From Promerops cafer (Eukaryota > Chordata > Aves > Passeriformes > Nectariniidae): a stretch of 64,000 nt of DNA. Position 1 is the first letter of the stretch, and each line of letters opens with the position of its first letter. The position numbers were made by a program, and so were the translations under genes. The notes under the pieces are model-generated. The model had not been told where the DNA came from. It did not search any database and was given only the letters and a program-made list of their open reading frames with translations. Shown one piece after another: positions 27,801-40,622 of the stretch. The stretch is taken from contig VZSE01002342.1 in NCBI GenBank assembly GCA_013398275.1, forward strand, positions 1,591,077-1,655,076, read 5' to 3'.

Positions 27801-29079
27801 GTGAGTCAGACAAGGTAGCAGCAGCTTACTGACACCCAGCTACACCCTGTCTCACTGGGTTACAAGCACTCCTGAGAATTGTGACAGCGTGCACCAGTGG
27901 AGGAATTTACCCACAAATAGAGTTGCTAGGCTTGCTGCCTCCATCAGGACATTCTATTCAATCCACATCACTGTTAATGGAAGGATGACTGTTCAGGCAA
28001 GGTACTTTGGAAAGTACAGTGGGATGTTTCAGTGGGAGAGGGCATCTGCAACCTGTAGTCTTTCTGCAATGTTGGTCTTGATGCATAGAAAGCAGAGCAG
28101 CTTCAGAGAGGAGTATGTATCACCCAGCTGAGGAGGCCCTCTGGAAATGCCATGAGGCATACTGGAAATGAATGTAGCACTGGAGATGCTCAAAAACTGT
28201 TCTGGGAGGCTAATACCTAGCTCTACGTTGCCCTCACTAGCCACAGAACACAAAGAAGGTCAGTACACTTTATAGCTGGACACAGCCTGGCACAGAAAAA
28301 CTTCACCAAATTTCTCCAGTGGGGCAGGGCAAGTGGGGTCCAAAATCCCACTGCCATATGGCAGTTGCAGGTTCCTTTTTTTCCTATTGAGTAAGGAGAC
28401 TTGCAGACCTGTTTAAGACAGTGCTGGTCACAGCTGAAAACAGCAAAGGGATATGAAACGTAGCTGGTAGTGATAAAGATCTGGACAGACCTGTGCTTGT
28501 ACCTGAGTCTCCATGTCCAAATATTTAGTTAGTTTTACTTTGGATTTATTTACAGGGAAAATTCATTGATTGTATTTGTCCACCTTATTGGTTTTTAGAC
28601 ATTTAAAGGAAATGCCTGTTAACCTTTGAGACTAAACAGCATATGCAACTTCCACATAATTTCAGCCACCTAAAAGTCAGCTTTCTGTCCAAACCAGCTG
28701 TCTACATTCCCTTTGAGGAGGAGAAAGACATCTCCAGAGGACAGTTCATCCCACCTCCAACAGGTTGGGTGACTGTCACTCCAGAGGTGCCTGCATTTCT
28801 GCACTAGATATAGACAGTAACTCGTTGTCTAGCTTAGACACGGGTGGCTCATTTCAGTATCGATCCTGTCTTCATTAAGTAACTAAGAGAAGCAAAACTC
28901 AGTGAGCTTTGAATCAATGACATTTCATCCACTGTAGCTGACCACAGAGCGATGACATGAATACAAAACGAATGTGATGCCAAATTGATTTTTGCCTTTT
29001 TTCTTTTATATATTTTCTATATTCTTTAAACATATATTTGTAGCTCTGTAGCCTATCAGAGTATCTGTAGCTAGCATTT
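21843..29079. other. Intergenic sequence, no gene recognised
   Basis: AT-rich unique-looking DNA. It holds a TG/TA microsatellite at 25936-25965 and scattered short open frames without family similarity. No RNA gene or further mobile element was recognised. Confidence 0.6.
25936..25965. repeat. Compound (TG)n(TA)n microsatellite
   Basis: A few TG units run into about ten TA units, followed shortly by another GTGTGTG. Confidence 0.95.
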
Positions 29080-29440
29080 TACCTACTCTATTAGACAGAA
29101 AGACAAGATAAATTCCCCAGTGGCTCCAAGCTGGGGGTCCAAGGTTAGATTCTCAGGGAAGGTTGAAACTAGCTCTCCAAGGAAAGATTAGTTCCTATCT
29201 AAAAGAGGGGGAATTCAAAGAGGGATGACCTGGGGGGAATTACCTCACCACTTACACCTCTAATTGGGGATTTTTGTCAGATATGCTAATGTACTAAACA
29301 TATAGAATTGTATACACATTATGCTACAGGTGCATCTTCGGCATTTTCCATCTGGTGAATTGTGCACCTAAGGATCCTTATAAAGGTAACCTCTTTTTAT
29401 CACCTAACTGTGTCTGGCTCATGATTTTAGGACCAGCAAA
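29080..29440 (+). mobile_element. Candidate diverged retroviral solo LTR
   Basis: The stretch has a layout expected of a retroviral LTR: a TATA-like CCTTATAAAGG at about 29377, followed by ATCACCTAACTGTGTCTGGCTC and ATTTTAGGACC. It is preceded by AATTGGGGATTTTTGTCAGA and ATATGCTAATG. These phrases resemble avian ERV LTRs I remember, but edges and target-site duplications could not be defined. It may be an unrelated unique sequence. Confidence 0.35.
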
Positions 29441-32400
29441 AAGGCATCAAATGGACAGTTGATTTACTGATCCAGGACCCTGTTATTGCTTTGAACACAG
29501 GCTGCAGTTTTCTCTTGTGTCAGCAACTGATTGTATAACTTTGGTAAGTTAGCCAAACTAACCCAAGGACTGTGTTGTGTTGCTAGCTCTGGATATACCC
29601 AGTGTTTGTAGGATTTCTGAAGTGATTGGAAAGGAACTTGACAGGTTCATGTTCTTCCAGGCTTTTAAGGGTCAAAATGACACATCCTTGATCATATGAT
29701 TATGTTAGAGAAACTGACAAATCATCTGTTAAAGAAGATGGAAGAAAACTTCTAAATATTGTTTACATTTTGTGCATATGTGCTTATCAACTGAACAGCG
29801 GCTGTGCAGTGAGGATTATTAACATGGCATCAAAGTTCTACAGATAAAAACGACCCAAGACTTGACTGCAGGTTGAGACTCTGACTCAGATTCAGCTAAC
29901 AGCACCTCTTAAACTTGCCTTTGAAAGGAGCTACCCTACCGTGTTATTTTGATTTCTTGTCATTGTCATAAATCCAGTGCATGTTGTCATAGACTACTGA
30001 GTGGGCATTTGCCACAGCCACATCCTAATTGCTATACTCATTTCATCTCCAAAGCCCCAAACCAAATGATCCACACAGGAACTTGAGCAAAATCTGAGGG
30101 TAATTGCTGCCCACTCTCTGAGGTGTAGCAAGAAAAGCAAGCTGTTCCTGGGCTGACATATGTGTTAACAATGGGCCATATGTGGGCTGTACAGAGAGAG
30201 CTGGTAGCACACCCGAGATCATGCATTTCCCAGATTGTACCTATTACTGACATCTTGTGTAACATTAAATATGAGGGTAAGTAGAGGCAGCAGCCACTCG
30301 GACTGGGCACAGAACAATCAGCCAGCCAACCTGAGGCAAGGGAAACAGCTCCAAGATAACCAAAATAACCACTCCTAGGAGGAGCTGACTGCTGCCTTCC
30401 ATTGTCTCAACCACCCTGGCTATTTAGGTGTGCACTGACAACAGGGAAATCACCTGCAAGTACCTTCATACCTGGCTTCAGATAGAGGAATTACGGCATT
30501 TACTTTGGTATTTTGGCTCCTGTAGAAAAAAGTGTTTGCTCGTATGAGATGCTACCTTTAGCAGCAAGCCAGTGTAATTTCCTTCTCACTGCTTGTTTTC
30601 ACTGCTTTTCCTCCCTTAGTTTGGCAGTAGACCTGTTCACAAAGCCACGCAGTAAACCAGACTACAAACCAGATTAGGGTGAAAAGTAGCCTTTCTGTGG
30701 TTCCTCAAAATATCTGTGACAGCAAAACAAAGAGCTAGCAAGTTAAAGTGCCTAAAAAGGGGACAGAAATAGGGCAAGAAGGGTCAGGAACTTGCTAATC
30801 CTATTTCATGGCCAGTGTCTCACAAACCAATGTAACAAACACAGGGTTGAATGACACAGGAGTCCTTTGGGATGGACACAGACACAGAAACCATGCTATC
30901 AGCTGTGAAAACCCAGTCCCAGCAGATGCACCTCCCCTCAGCAAGAAAGGCCTAGAGGGCCTAGATGGGCTCATAGGATGCAAAACTGACATTTACATTT
31001 GCATTATTTCCAACAAGGAGCAGATGGCAAAGGGATGCTCTGTAATTTCCAATTGAATCCTAAAGAATCCATAAACTCCATTTTAGTTGGGCACTTTCGG
31101 GTCCTAAATTAGTGCTGTGTGCTGCCAGGTGACAACAGCTCCCTCCTCAAAGGCAGCTGCCTTTCAGCAGGGGATGGCTGTACAGGCAGTTAATTAAGAA
31201 CCCTGACTTTCAGATATAAATGTCTGTAAGATTTATAACAGGCAAAAGCAAAATCGCGGCTTTTCCACTGCAGGTACAAAAAGCTGGTGAGCTCTGAAAA
31301 TGCAACTTGGTACAGATGCTGGAGGTCACCTCCTAATAGGTGAGTGTGGGAACCTGTACACAATTTGTAGCCTGGCATGGTTCCACAACTGGGATCAGGG
31401 GTTTTCCAGCAGTGCTCTCGAATTCAGAAGCAGAAACAACACACAAGAGGAAACTAACTTAACATACCGTGACAAAAATAGATATGGTCTTTAGAATTTT
31501 AGTTGTGCAGTTTCTTACATTGCATATCAGACAGATTTGTAGGGAAAAAATGTTTAGAAACATCTAGATAAATTGCACACCTAAGTAATCATCGTTTTAA
31601 TATCAACTCCCTAAAAGAACCAAGATAAAATAGGAAAAAGATCACAGAAAACATATCCTGAAACTCATTTGTCTGAATTTGAGCATACTGAATTGGTATG
31701 ACCCTAGTAAATATCCTTAAACTCAGAAGAGGAGGAGAAAAAATGATGAGTAGCCATCCTACAGAATATCCAAATTCACAAGTCTTCTAAATCTATATGA
31801 TTTCATTAGTATCAGCAGGCTTTACAATACCTGTCTCAAAAGGACAAATACCATTTTTACTGCTGAGAATCTTCAGTAACCGTTTTTTTGGTGATCCAGA
31901 CAAAGTAAGTCATCAAAATTCGAATTTATCAAGGTGCAATCCCTTGGTGCAGGCCTTTCCAGGTGCTGGGCAATAAGCATTCATTGTGGAGGAACGTGTT
32001 TGCAAAAGCTCACTTATGCTACATAACGGGCTGCTGACTGGAACTTCCATCTCATTGCACCATCCCATTTTGAAAACTCTTCTCAAAAGGACTGAAAAAC
32101 CTTCTACAGGTGAAAAAAAAGAGAGGACTGGATAATAAATGTGATGGGCATGACCTTCTTAATGAGGAGGCATTTTTGACAACCCTTAACTCTTCCAGTG
32201 TTGTGTATGTCTACCAACACTGTGAGCATGGGGCTTATAATATACACTGCATTCACAAATACACAAAGGTGGAAAAAAAAAAAATCTCAAAGCCTCTGGC
32301 AGTACAAGATAGCTGTAGGAAAATGGAATAAGACTGATAGGAAAATAATCTCTTAGAGACTTTTGGTTACCATAAACTGTGAAGCTAGATAGTAATGAAA

Positions 32401-35400
32401 GCCTAAATACATACATACCTGCTGTGTGGTCCCCTAAGACACCACAGCACTGCTGTGGTAAGGGTCACCTACTCCATAGAGAGGGGCAACAGCATTTACA
32501 GCATTTTAATTTAATAGGGATTACCCAAAAAGGTTGCAGGGGCAGAAGTAGAGGCAAAGTTAGCTCTGTGGATACTTCATCCATCTGTAGCAAGCTGCAA
32601 GGCTAGATTTCTCAATGATGGGAGTTACCCTCTCAAAGATGGAGATGCTAACTAATAAGTGTCTTGCTCTCTAATTGGTTCAGCTGCCCATAGTCATCCT
32701 GGGAACTGAACAAAACTGAGCAGAAACTGAGAAAAGCTTTGTAGGGAGGCAGCCAAGAAGACCAGGCTTCTGGGTCTTTCTATGAAAAATGGTAAATGGG
32801 TCACATGTGCAGTCTGTTTACTATTCTAAGAACTGTCTTCTCTCAAATAAATACCAGCTGCTTTTAAGGCCAAACACTGATATCCTTGTTCCAGACAAGG
32901 TGGTAGCTTTGTGAGGAATCTACCTTGCTTTGTGCAAGGAGACAGGCAGAGATGGGACAAGGACAGAGCGGGAGGCTCATATGATGCTTTTCTGACAAAG
33001 GCTGAAGGCTCCACAACACACATGTGAGAGCAGCACTAACAGGGGCAGTCAAAACAGGCTGCTTGCCCATAAAGTACAACCCAAGTTAGTACCAAATTTT
33101 AAAGCTGAATATGGGGGAACTGACACATTTCTTCGAACTACCCACAGCTATAAACAAAACGGTACCAAAAAGAGCTTTGAAAATACTTTGCAAAGCTAAA
33201 AAGGAGCCAAGCAATTGATGATACACCTAAAGAATGCAAAATTAAAATATGTTAAAGAAAGATACTTTAAGAGGCAAGGTGACAAGACATGATAAAAAAA
33301 TCCAAGCTTTTTAGTTCATCTACTCAGGGAACACAGGCAAGAGAAATACCCTCTTCTCCACATCATGCTTTTGACATACATTATCTCAATCAAGACAGTT
33401 CCTTTGCTTTTGTTTTAGTTTTCTTCTTATTTGATCCACAGATTTATAAGCAAAATAGTGCAATTTAGCAAATATGTCAAAGGAGTCAACTGGATCTCAT
33501 GTGGCTTTAATCACCTCAGAGAAAAATGTCTGACAAGCCCCTCTCTAGCCATTTATTTAGATTGCAGATATGGCAAAGCACTGTAAGAAAACACAGAAGG
33601 ACTCTTCATAAACTGCAAAGCAAAGTTAGTTCTTGTCACGAGATTCAGAGCCTGGATATGGTTTCAGCAACCAAGGCATTAATATCCTGTGGGGAGCAGG
33701 CAGAGAGGGCAAGGACAAGGCTCTCTGGGTCTGCAGCCCAAAGCTCCTGTACATGTGAAGGCCAGGGAAGAATGAGTAGCAAGCTGGGAAAGGAGAATGC
33801 ACTTAAGGAAGCCACACCAGCTGTTTCTCCACAATTATTTTGATATGCTCAACTCATGAAAAAAAAACAACAAAAAAACAACAACAACCCAGCAACAAAA
33901 TTAAGTAAGACAAAACAACACTTGAAAAGACCTAGGTTGCTGCATGGAGTCAATTCTCAACAGTGGCCTGTGCAAATAAAGCTGCAAGTGATAAAGGCAA
34001 GAACTACACTTGGCAGTTCATAAAGACAAATCTCTTTTCTTAGTAAGATTGCAGGCTATAAACTAACAAAAAAATGCTATCAAGAAGATTAGAGCCTTTA
34101 TATTCCACTTAAGCTTAGACTGATAAAACAGTTTGTACAATAGTGTGCTATGCATGTGATAATACGAGACGTCTTCAAAAACAGCATATATTTCAAGCTT
34201 CAATGATGACTATGTCTAGGCTCTCATTGACATTCAATGCTGGAAAAATCTTTAATTAACTAGGATGCCAATGCTGGTTTAAGATCACAGGCACAATGGG
34301 ATTTAGTGAGTATTCTACACAATTGGATTAAAAGGGAATAAGATACACCTCTCACTTTAGTAATACTGAATGGATTCAGTTTGAAGATTCCTATTCCAGG
34401 GGGAATGAGATAAACGTGTCCACTTTATCTGAATTTATTTTAGTGTCATCCCTCTAAAAATAAAAAAAATGTTTCATCAGTTAAACTGCATGAAGACATT
34501 ATAATCCTGCCATCTACAGATGAAGTCTTAAGACATATGCCTATCAAATGCTACCAGTTTTCTCCACTTACCCACCCTAACATGTCAGTGTGAAGAGCAG
34601 AAGACTAGAGATTAATCAAAAAAATGCAATGGGATGTCTCAAAATCTCAAGATTTCTAGAAAACAGGTCCAGCTGGATTATACCTTCCTGTACCAACAGT
34701 TCAGACCAGCAAACTTCACACACTTTTTTTTTTTTTTTTAATTAATAAAAAAGAGAGGCTGAGAAAATTCACAGCTACAGTTTTGTCGATTAGGATCAAG
34801 ATACAGCAGAGTGCTGAGTATATATTTTTGCACAGTGGTCATATGACATTCCTAACAGCCACTCTTCAGAAATGCTGTTTTAGATGAATGCACAAGGCAG
34901 AAACTTAACCACTTTTTACTTTTAAAAAGCTTAACAAACTTTTATGCCCGTGATTAGATAGCTTTTACAGCAACATCGGTAAATCAATATGTGTTTCAAA
35001 CTCTCATAATTTCTCAAAGCCTTCAGGAATCACAGAGGAGTTAATTCTGGAGCTGTCTGGCTTGCTGGGGCTGCCAGTTTATATGAAAGAGCCATGTTCC
35101 AACCTAAAGTCTGTCAATCTGCAACTTAGAAAAAGGAAAGTACAACCTTATAGAAAAAGTTGTTATTGTGGGTTATCAGGAAGGATTCTAGCCAGCACTG
35201 ATTGGCTGTATCAGAAGGGTATTTTCCTCTCTTCTCAATAGATACATTTTGTCATAGATAAAATAGATTCTAAGATTATTTATGCTGTAAAAAAGGTTTT
35301 CACAGCTCTGACAAATAAATTGTTTGAAACCATCAAACTCGCTATTTTCCAAATGCATTTCCATTCAGGTACAGAAATGACAAGTCCTTCATTAGAGCAC

Positions 35401-37639
35401 CAGTTTTTTGATGACATTAGCCTAATCTTACCAATATTATTGATCTATTCAATGTTTACTTCAGCAAGCAGTCTCATGGACGTCTAAAAGCAATATTTTA
35501 AATTGACTTTTCAAAGGCACTCATCCACAAATTTTAAATCACTTCCAGGCTTTCAAGCTGAAATGAACTTCTCAAATATAATTTCATGTATTTTTCCAAG
35601 CTTATAATTCTTATTTCCAAATCTGTATCATGTCCAAAGTCTGTAGATCTCTCTTATCTCTCTCTTCATTCCACACTCTCCCAAATGTCAACCTACTGTA
35701 AGTTGTCTCCAGCAGACGATGAGGAGAGATGGCATTACCTGTCCTAACGTACTGCCACAGTACCACAGTGACAACTGAAGAGAGGAACACATGAGGCTGG
35801 CTGCAAAGCCAAAGAAGAGCCTTTCTGGTTTATGTTCACATATTTAGGACAAAGGCAAGAAAAAGCCCCAAGAGAAACCTCCACTGCTTAAGAAACCTTC
35901 TTTTGCTTCTATAATGCAAATAGGATATAGACAAGAGAACTTACAGCATTCAGTGCAATACACTGGAAAGGGCATTTATCATTATAATTATTAAAAATAA
36001 ATGAAGGGGCAAGGTTAAAAGCAATTCACCTTTGTTTCCCACTTACTGTTGCTATTTATAGTCAGTCAAAGCACGTGGAGAATACTGTTGCCACTTTGAT
36101 TTTGAGATCTAACATTGAGCTAATGTTCATGAAAATGAGGCATATGATGCAGAGCCACGCGGAGTTCAGCTTCATGTGATCAGGGATGTGCAGGACCTAA
36201 AGGCAGGCCACTAACTGAAAGAGCACTAATCAAGGAGAACAGGGAAAAACCTGCCACAATAACAACATCACATGTCCCTTGATAATGCTTTAGTGGAAAC
36301 CTCTTATAGTATCCTGTGCTCTGCCTTTGCATCTTGAAGAAATTAAACGCTCCAAGTTTTTACATAAAAAAATTCCAGCTCATGTTTTTTGTTCTACAGA
36401 AACAAAATTCAGAGACACCTGGAAAATGGGGGGCGATGCTAATAAATTAAGTATTTCAGTTATTTTTTCCTCCCTAGGATTAATTTGATAAGGCTAGCAC
36501 CTAGTAAGAAATATGATTTTAAAACGTTATTTGATTTTGAAATTGTTGGTGTGCTAACAAAAAAGTATTCCATTTTGCAGCAGAGGAAGGATTCACCTAT
36601 CAAAAGAGACTGACTGTCAGAGATGAAAGAGAGTAAAGAAATGGAGAGAGCCATTTTAAACATGTAAGACAAGACTTTCATCTCATGCTGGACCATGTGG
36701 GACAGCGTTATTAACCTTGGGAAAAAATCTGACAGGAGTGAAAAAGAAAGGAAGATGAAGAAAAAAAAAGAGGAATATTTTACCTTCAATAATTTTTCTG
36801 ATCTGTACCGACACATTTCAAGAAGTCTACATTTATGCTTTTCCAGGGGTGAAAGTTTTGTCATATGTCCTCTACATCTTTCTGTACATCCAGAAGTCTT
36901 GTTATGGGTTTTCTGACAGTCCGTGTGTCCTCTGCCCACCTGCCTGTTCAGGTGCTGCCTGTGGATACCTTGGGCAGAGCAGGGCTGGTGAATGCATGCA
37001 TGACTCCTTTGCCTGGATCACCTGTACACCTTTCTTTCACCTCAGCAGTGCAGGACACTGACTGCCAAAGCAGTGTTAAAGCTAGACATTTGTGTAGTTT
37101 GTGTTATTTCTGCCTGCAGAGCAACTCCACTCCAGTTCTGCAGCTACAGAAGTGAGTGCTCCCAGATCCTCGTCAGTGGTCTCATCGGTGCTTAAAAAAC
37201 TCCCTCTGTGGGATTCCACAGCCCCTTCTCACAATGCATTTGTAGTCTAAATCCTCCTTGCTCTTTGCAATTGCCTTCCTTACATTTAAGCTATTTTTCT
37301 TTTCCTGAGAACTAAATGGATAACTTTTTATCTTGCCCTTGAGGGACATGAAAAACAATCGCTCATAATCCTTTTCTTAAGGACCCTTTCCACGTTTAAG
37401 CTCCCTGTCAGTTTTCTCTTTTCCATACCAAACCAGCCACTTCTTTCAAGTCTTCGCTTTGTGCCACAGCACACACTTTTAAGTCTCACTCGAGGGGCTC
37501 TGGCCCTTAATAGGTGGTGGCCCACAGCGGGCTCTGTCGATCTCAGCATTTCGAGCCAGGCCGGAGGCGATACCTTTGGTGCCTCCACAATCTGCTGTAA
37601 AACCTCCAGGAGCGATCAGTGAGGATTTCAAAGCTAGGC
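29441..37639. other. Intergenic sequence immediately upstream of the KIT promoter
   Basis: No gene was recognised. A minus-strand open frame of 159 codons (36939-36460) begins at GTG, is AT-driven and matches no family. Low-complexity pieces include an A-rich CAACAAAA tract at about 33860-33900 and T16 at 34724-34739. A CACGTG E-box (36072-36077) and a TCATGTGA box (36172-36179) lie about 1.5 kb before the CpG island. Confidence 0.6.
36072..36179. promoter_or_regulatory. E-box and M-box-like pair upstream of KIT
   Basis: CACGTG at 36072-36077 and TCATGTGA at 36172-36179 are 100 bp apart. Such boxes are bound by MITF/TFE and USF family factors, and MITF is known to act on KIT in melanocytes and mast cells. 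Position and motif are seen; occupancy is inference, and both motifs occur by chance elsewhere in the window (for example 16516). Confidence 0.25.
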
Positions 37640-38470
37640 AAATGGCTTTGTACCTGCCCTTTAAGGGATGCTCTCTCCGTTTCCAGCTCCCGTGTCCAGC
37701 CCGGCCGCTCCCCCCCACCTTTCTCCGGTCCACGTTCCACTTGGGTTTACGCAGCCCCGCGGCCCCGATCCCTCGGGTGCTCGGCATGGCAGAATGCTGC
37801 CCGTGAGAAGGGCGAGCTCTCCCCCACGGGCAGCACTGCGCGCACATTCAGCCACTGGGCTCGGTCCTTTTTTCTTAAATCATTCTGTTTAGGGGCTTTG
37901 CGGCGACCCAAACGAGGCACCCCGGAGCGCTGCCCATCCCGGGGGCGGGGGAGCTCCTCACCTGCGCCCATCCCCGCGGCGGCGGGGCGGGGGCGCGGCG
38001 CGGGCGCGNTCGGCGTTGGCGGCCCCTTCCGCGGGGCAGCGCCGCGCCGGGGGACGGGCAGCAGCCCGCGGTGTGCCCGGCTTCGCCCCGCGCTGCCCTT
38101 GTGGGACGCCCCGCCGGGGAAATAAAGTCCTTTGTTTGCCGTGCGCGGCTATCCGGGGCTGGGAGAGGGGCCGGCAGGGAACCCCTCCACCCCCCTCCAC
38201 CTCCCTGGCCGGGTTGTTTTGACAATAAACTATCCGGCGATCAGCACAAAATGTCCCCGCGGTTAAGTGCTCGTTGAACAATGGGCAGGAACGAGCGGCC
38301 GGCTCAGGTGTCCAGCGCTGTGCTGCGGGGTGCAGCCTCCCCGGGGGCGCAGGTGGGCTCGGTGCCCCCTGCGCCCACCGGCGGGCCGGTGCCCCGGGTG
38401 CAGGGCTCGCCGCGGGACAGGGCATCAGCGCTGGTCTGTTCGGCACTGACGGACCTTCGCCGTGGAGGAG
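37640..38470 (+). promoter_or_regulatory. CpG island, likely KIT promoter and first exon region
   Basis: GC content and CpG density rise abruptly here against the AT-rich surroundings. GC-box (Sp1-type) sequences GGGGGCGGGGG are seen at about 37939-37949 and GGCGGGGCGGGGGCG just before the N at 38009. There is no clear TATA box, which fits the known TATA-less, Sp1-rich mammalian KIT promoter. Its place about 17 kb upstream of KIT exon 2 and on the correct side makes it the best promoter candidate. No ATG in it opens a signal peptide, and no consensus donor in phase 1 is visible. Confidence 0.7.
38009..38009. other. Assembly gap inside the CpG island, probable site of missing KIT exon 1
   Basis: A single N interrupts extremely GC-rich sequence. 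Exon 2 begins with two bases that complete a codon, so exon 1 must end in phase 1 after a short signal-peptide coding piece. No such ATG-to-donor segment with a leucine-rich core occurs on either side. The true gap length may be larger than the one base shown. Confidence 0.6.
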
Positions 38471-40222
38471 GGTGATGGGTGCCTTTCAGGCCTTCGGGAG
38501 CTCAGCTGGTGCTAAAACTTTTGTGTGTTGTAGGTTCTCTTCCACTCCTTTCTAAAAATGGGGTTTACTTGCTTGACCTCACAGCCCTGGAGCACAGGTC
38601 TAACGGTTTTAAATACTGCATCTGCCTGCAGAGCTGGGCAACTTCGCACATGGCTTTCAGAGCCGCCGTGCGTCTCCTTTCATGGTTTGTAGGCTTAGGA
38701 GGCGTTCGGCGGAGTCCAGGGGAAGGTGCTGGAAGGAGGTCTGCCAGACCTGGGGAAGAATTTGGCCCTAGGCACTGAAGTCTGAAAGGAGATAACGTGA
38801 AAGGTTCTTTCGCTGCTTATCTAAGAGCGAGCCGAGAGGATCCAGGGAAGCGATGCACAGCGATAGGTGTTTAACGTCTGCTGCCACCACCAGAGAGGAG
38901 CCTTGCAGAGCACCCTGTGTGACACAGACGGGGAGGGTTCCGCCAGCCTCTGCCCATGGCAGCAAATGCCACTGAAACACCAGAAACCAACAGTAGTGAC
39001 AATTTACACTTCTTCATTGTAAAACACTTCACTTTAGGATGCCTTAATGGTTTTGTTTAGGTAACTTTTTGTGTTTGCTGCCTTTTGTTTATTGGTAATC
39101 TGAGTAAGTGTGGTATCTGGCAATTTAGGATTTCCTATTTAGAAGTACCCACAACAAGGCTGCAAAATGCTGTGGCCACAGGAGTGGAAAATTGTCGGGC
39201 CAGTGAGTTATTCCTAGAAAGAAATTTTAAAAATGTTGAAATTATTAATACCTGCCAACTTTCTTTACTTCGTGTATTTCTTGCCTGCACTTGAAGGTTA
39301 CCCTTCATCATATAGTTAGACTGTCCTTAAGGAAAGCTTGGGAAACAGGTCACACTGGCAGCATGTCCTGGAAGACAGAGGTGCAGTTTCCAGAGTACTG
39401 GAGAAGCAAGGAGGGAACCTTTCTCATGATCCTTCTTCTTGTTCTGGGTTTATACACTTACTTGTGGGAGACTTCAGGGACACGTCAGACAAAAACTTAT
39501 GTGAACAAAAAACACACCATGTTGTAAGAAATAACTTGCTACTGCAAAAGACAGCTGTCCTTGGGTATGTATGTGCATCATCTGTGTATCACACAGATGT
39601 AGGAGTATTCTGGGCTAGTTTTGTGGTGCTGGGGGAGGAGGTATCAGCGTGATGGTTCAAGTCCTGGCAGTGGCATAGGAACATCAGAAGTGACAGGCAG
39701 GGCAGAGCTGATGTGCTGTTCTGGATTGCTCCAGAGCCAGTTTGACCCTGTGCCTCTTTTGGTTTTGCCTCAGTGTAGACACTTGGCTGGGATGATCTCC
39801 CACAGTCCCTGTTGAGACCTATCCTGTTTATCAGTATACAGATTTATAATAAGTATCTTTTTTTGGCTGTTGGTCAAGAGCTTCTTCCTTTGGTTGCAAA
39901 CCGGGAAGGAGGATGTAGAAAACAGCTTAATGTAGCTTCTCAAGGGGTAAACCATTCATCTTTTCTGTCCATAGTCCCTCCCTACTTTTTGTTTTTCTTG
40001 CAAACTGCCATGCTTCCATACTTCCTTCCATTTGGGACTTGCCTTGTCCTCATTTTGATGCAATATTCTGGAACGATCTTTTCTCTCTGCTTCTCCTGTC
40101 CTCCCTCAAGGCTCATTTTGTCCCCCACCATCCAGTACTCTGCCAGAGTCTCTTGCGTTTCCATCCTGTGGTCATGGAAGACTGGATATGGTTCCTTTCA
40201 GCATCCATCCATCAATGCAACC

Positions 40223-40238
40223 TTTTTTTTTTTTTTTT
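40223..40238. repeat. T16 homopolymer
   Basis: Sixteen consecutive T in KIT intron 1. Not followed by a convincing retroposon body on the minus strand. Confidence 0.9.
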
Positions 40239-40494
40239 CCCAATCAGCTGCGGAGTAATAGGAGACTCTCCCTGTGCCCAGAGGGAAGAATGTCTGTTTT
40301 CATGATGCTCCCTGCTACCTGTCAGCCATGAGGGAGAAAGCTTGAAGGAGGAAGATTGAATTTGATGAGGGTTCTGATTGCTGTCATTCAGTCACTGCCT
40401 TGACCCCCCTCAAGCCATCTGAGTATCCTGCCCTCCCTACTCCCATTTCCATCTCTGTTCTCTCCTTCTCCTTTTCCTCCCTCCCCTGTGGCAG

Positions 40495-40622
40495 TGCAGA
40501 GTCTCCTGTGCAGAAATGTGGCCTAAGGCCACTGCCAGGAGCAGAACGGAAATGTCAAAGATTGCTCAATATTCAGCTCTTTTTCCTTGTGCTGCCACTG
40601 GGAACCCTCTCCCTGCAAGTGC
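40495..40622 (+). other. Exon-like island in KIT intron 1
   Basis: A long pyrimidine tract (about 40440-40488) leads to GTGGCAG, then 128 bp, then the perfect donor GTAAGT at 40623. One frame is open throughout and ends with a hydrophobic run, LLNIQLFFLVLPLGTLSLQ. It leaves in phase 1, exactly what exon 2 (starting GT) requires. However this frame has no ATG after its upstream stop near 40343-40345. Entry at 40495 would need two bases from an upstream exon, whereas exon 1 should supply one. It may be a chance pseudo-exon, or an untranslated or alternative exon. No transcript evidence exists here. Confidence 0.25.

Noticed and set aside
27783..27875. tRNA-like text (AGCCGAGTGAGTCAG) with a weak B-box-like element
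   Set aside because: No acceptor stem pairing or proper anticodon arm could be built; considered chance.
36460..36939. 159-codon open frame on the minus strand
   Set aside because: It starts at GTG, is built from AT-rich and poly-pyrimidine codons, and shows no domain, splice site or family similarity.
37619..38475. Several open frames on both strands inside the CpG island
   Set aside because: High GC removes stop codons. None has a signal peptide followed by a phase-1 donor, so none is a good KIT exon 1.
38479..38600. GTG-led frame with hydrophobic stretch (LVLKLLCVVGSLPLL) just downstream of the island
   Set aside because: It resembles a signal peptide, but there is no ATG in that frame and no usable donor in the right phase.
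39650..39670. B-box-like GGTTCAAGTCC
   Set aside because: No A-box or cloverleaf around it and no SINE body; chance match.
39812..40258. 148-codon open frame on the plus strand
   Set aside because: It includes a phenylalanine run from the T16 homopolymer and no recognisable domain; likely chance.
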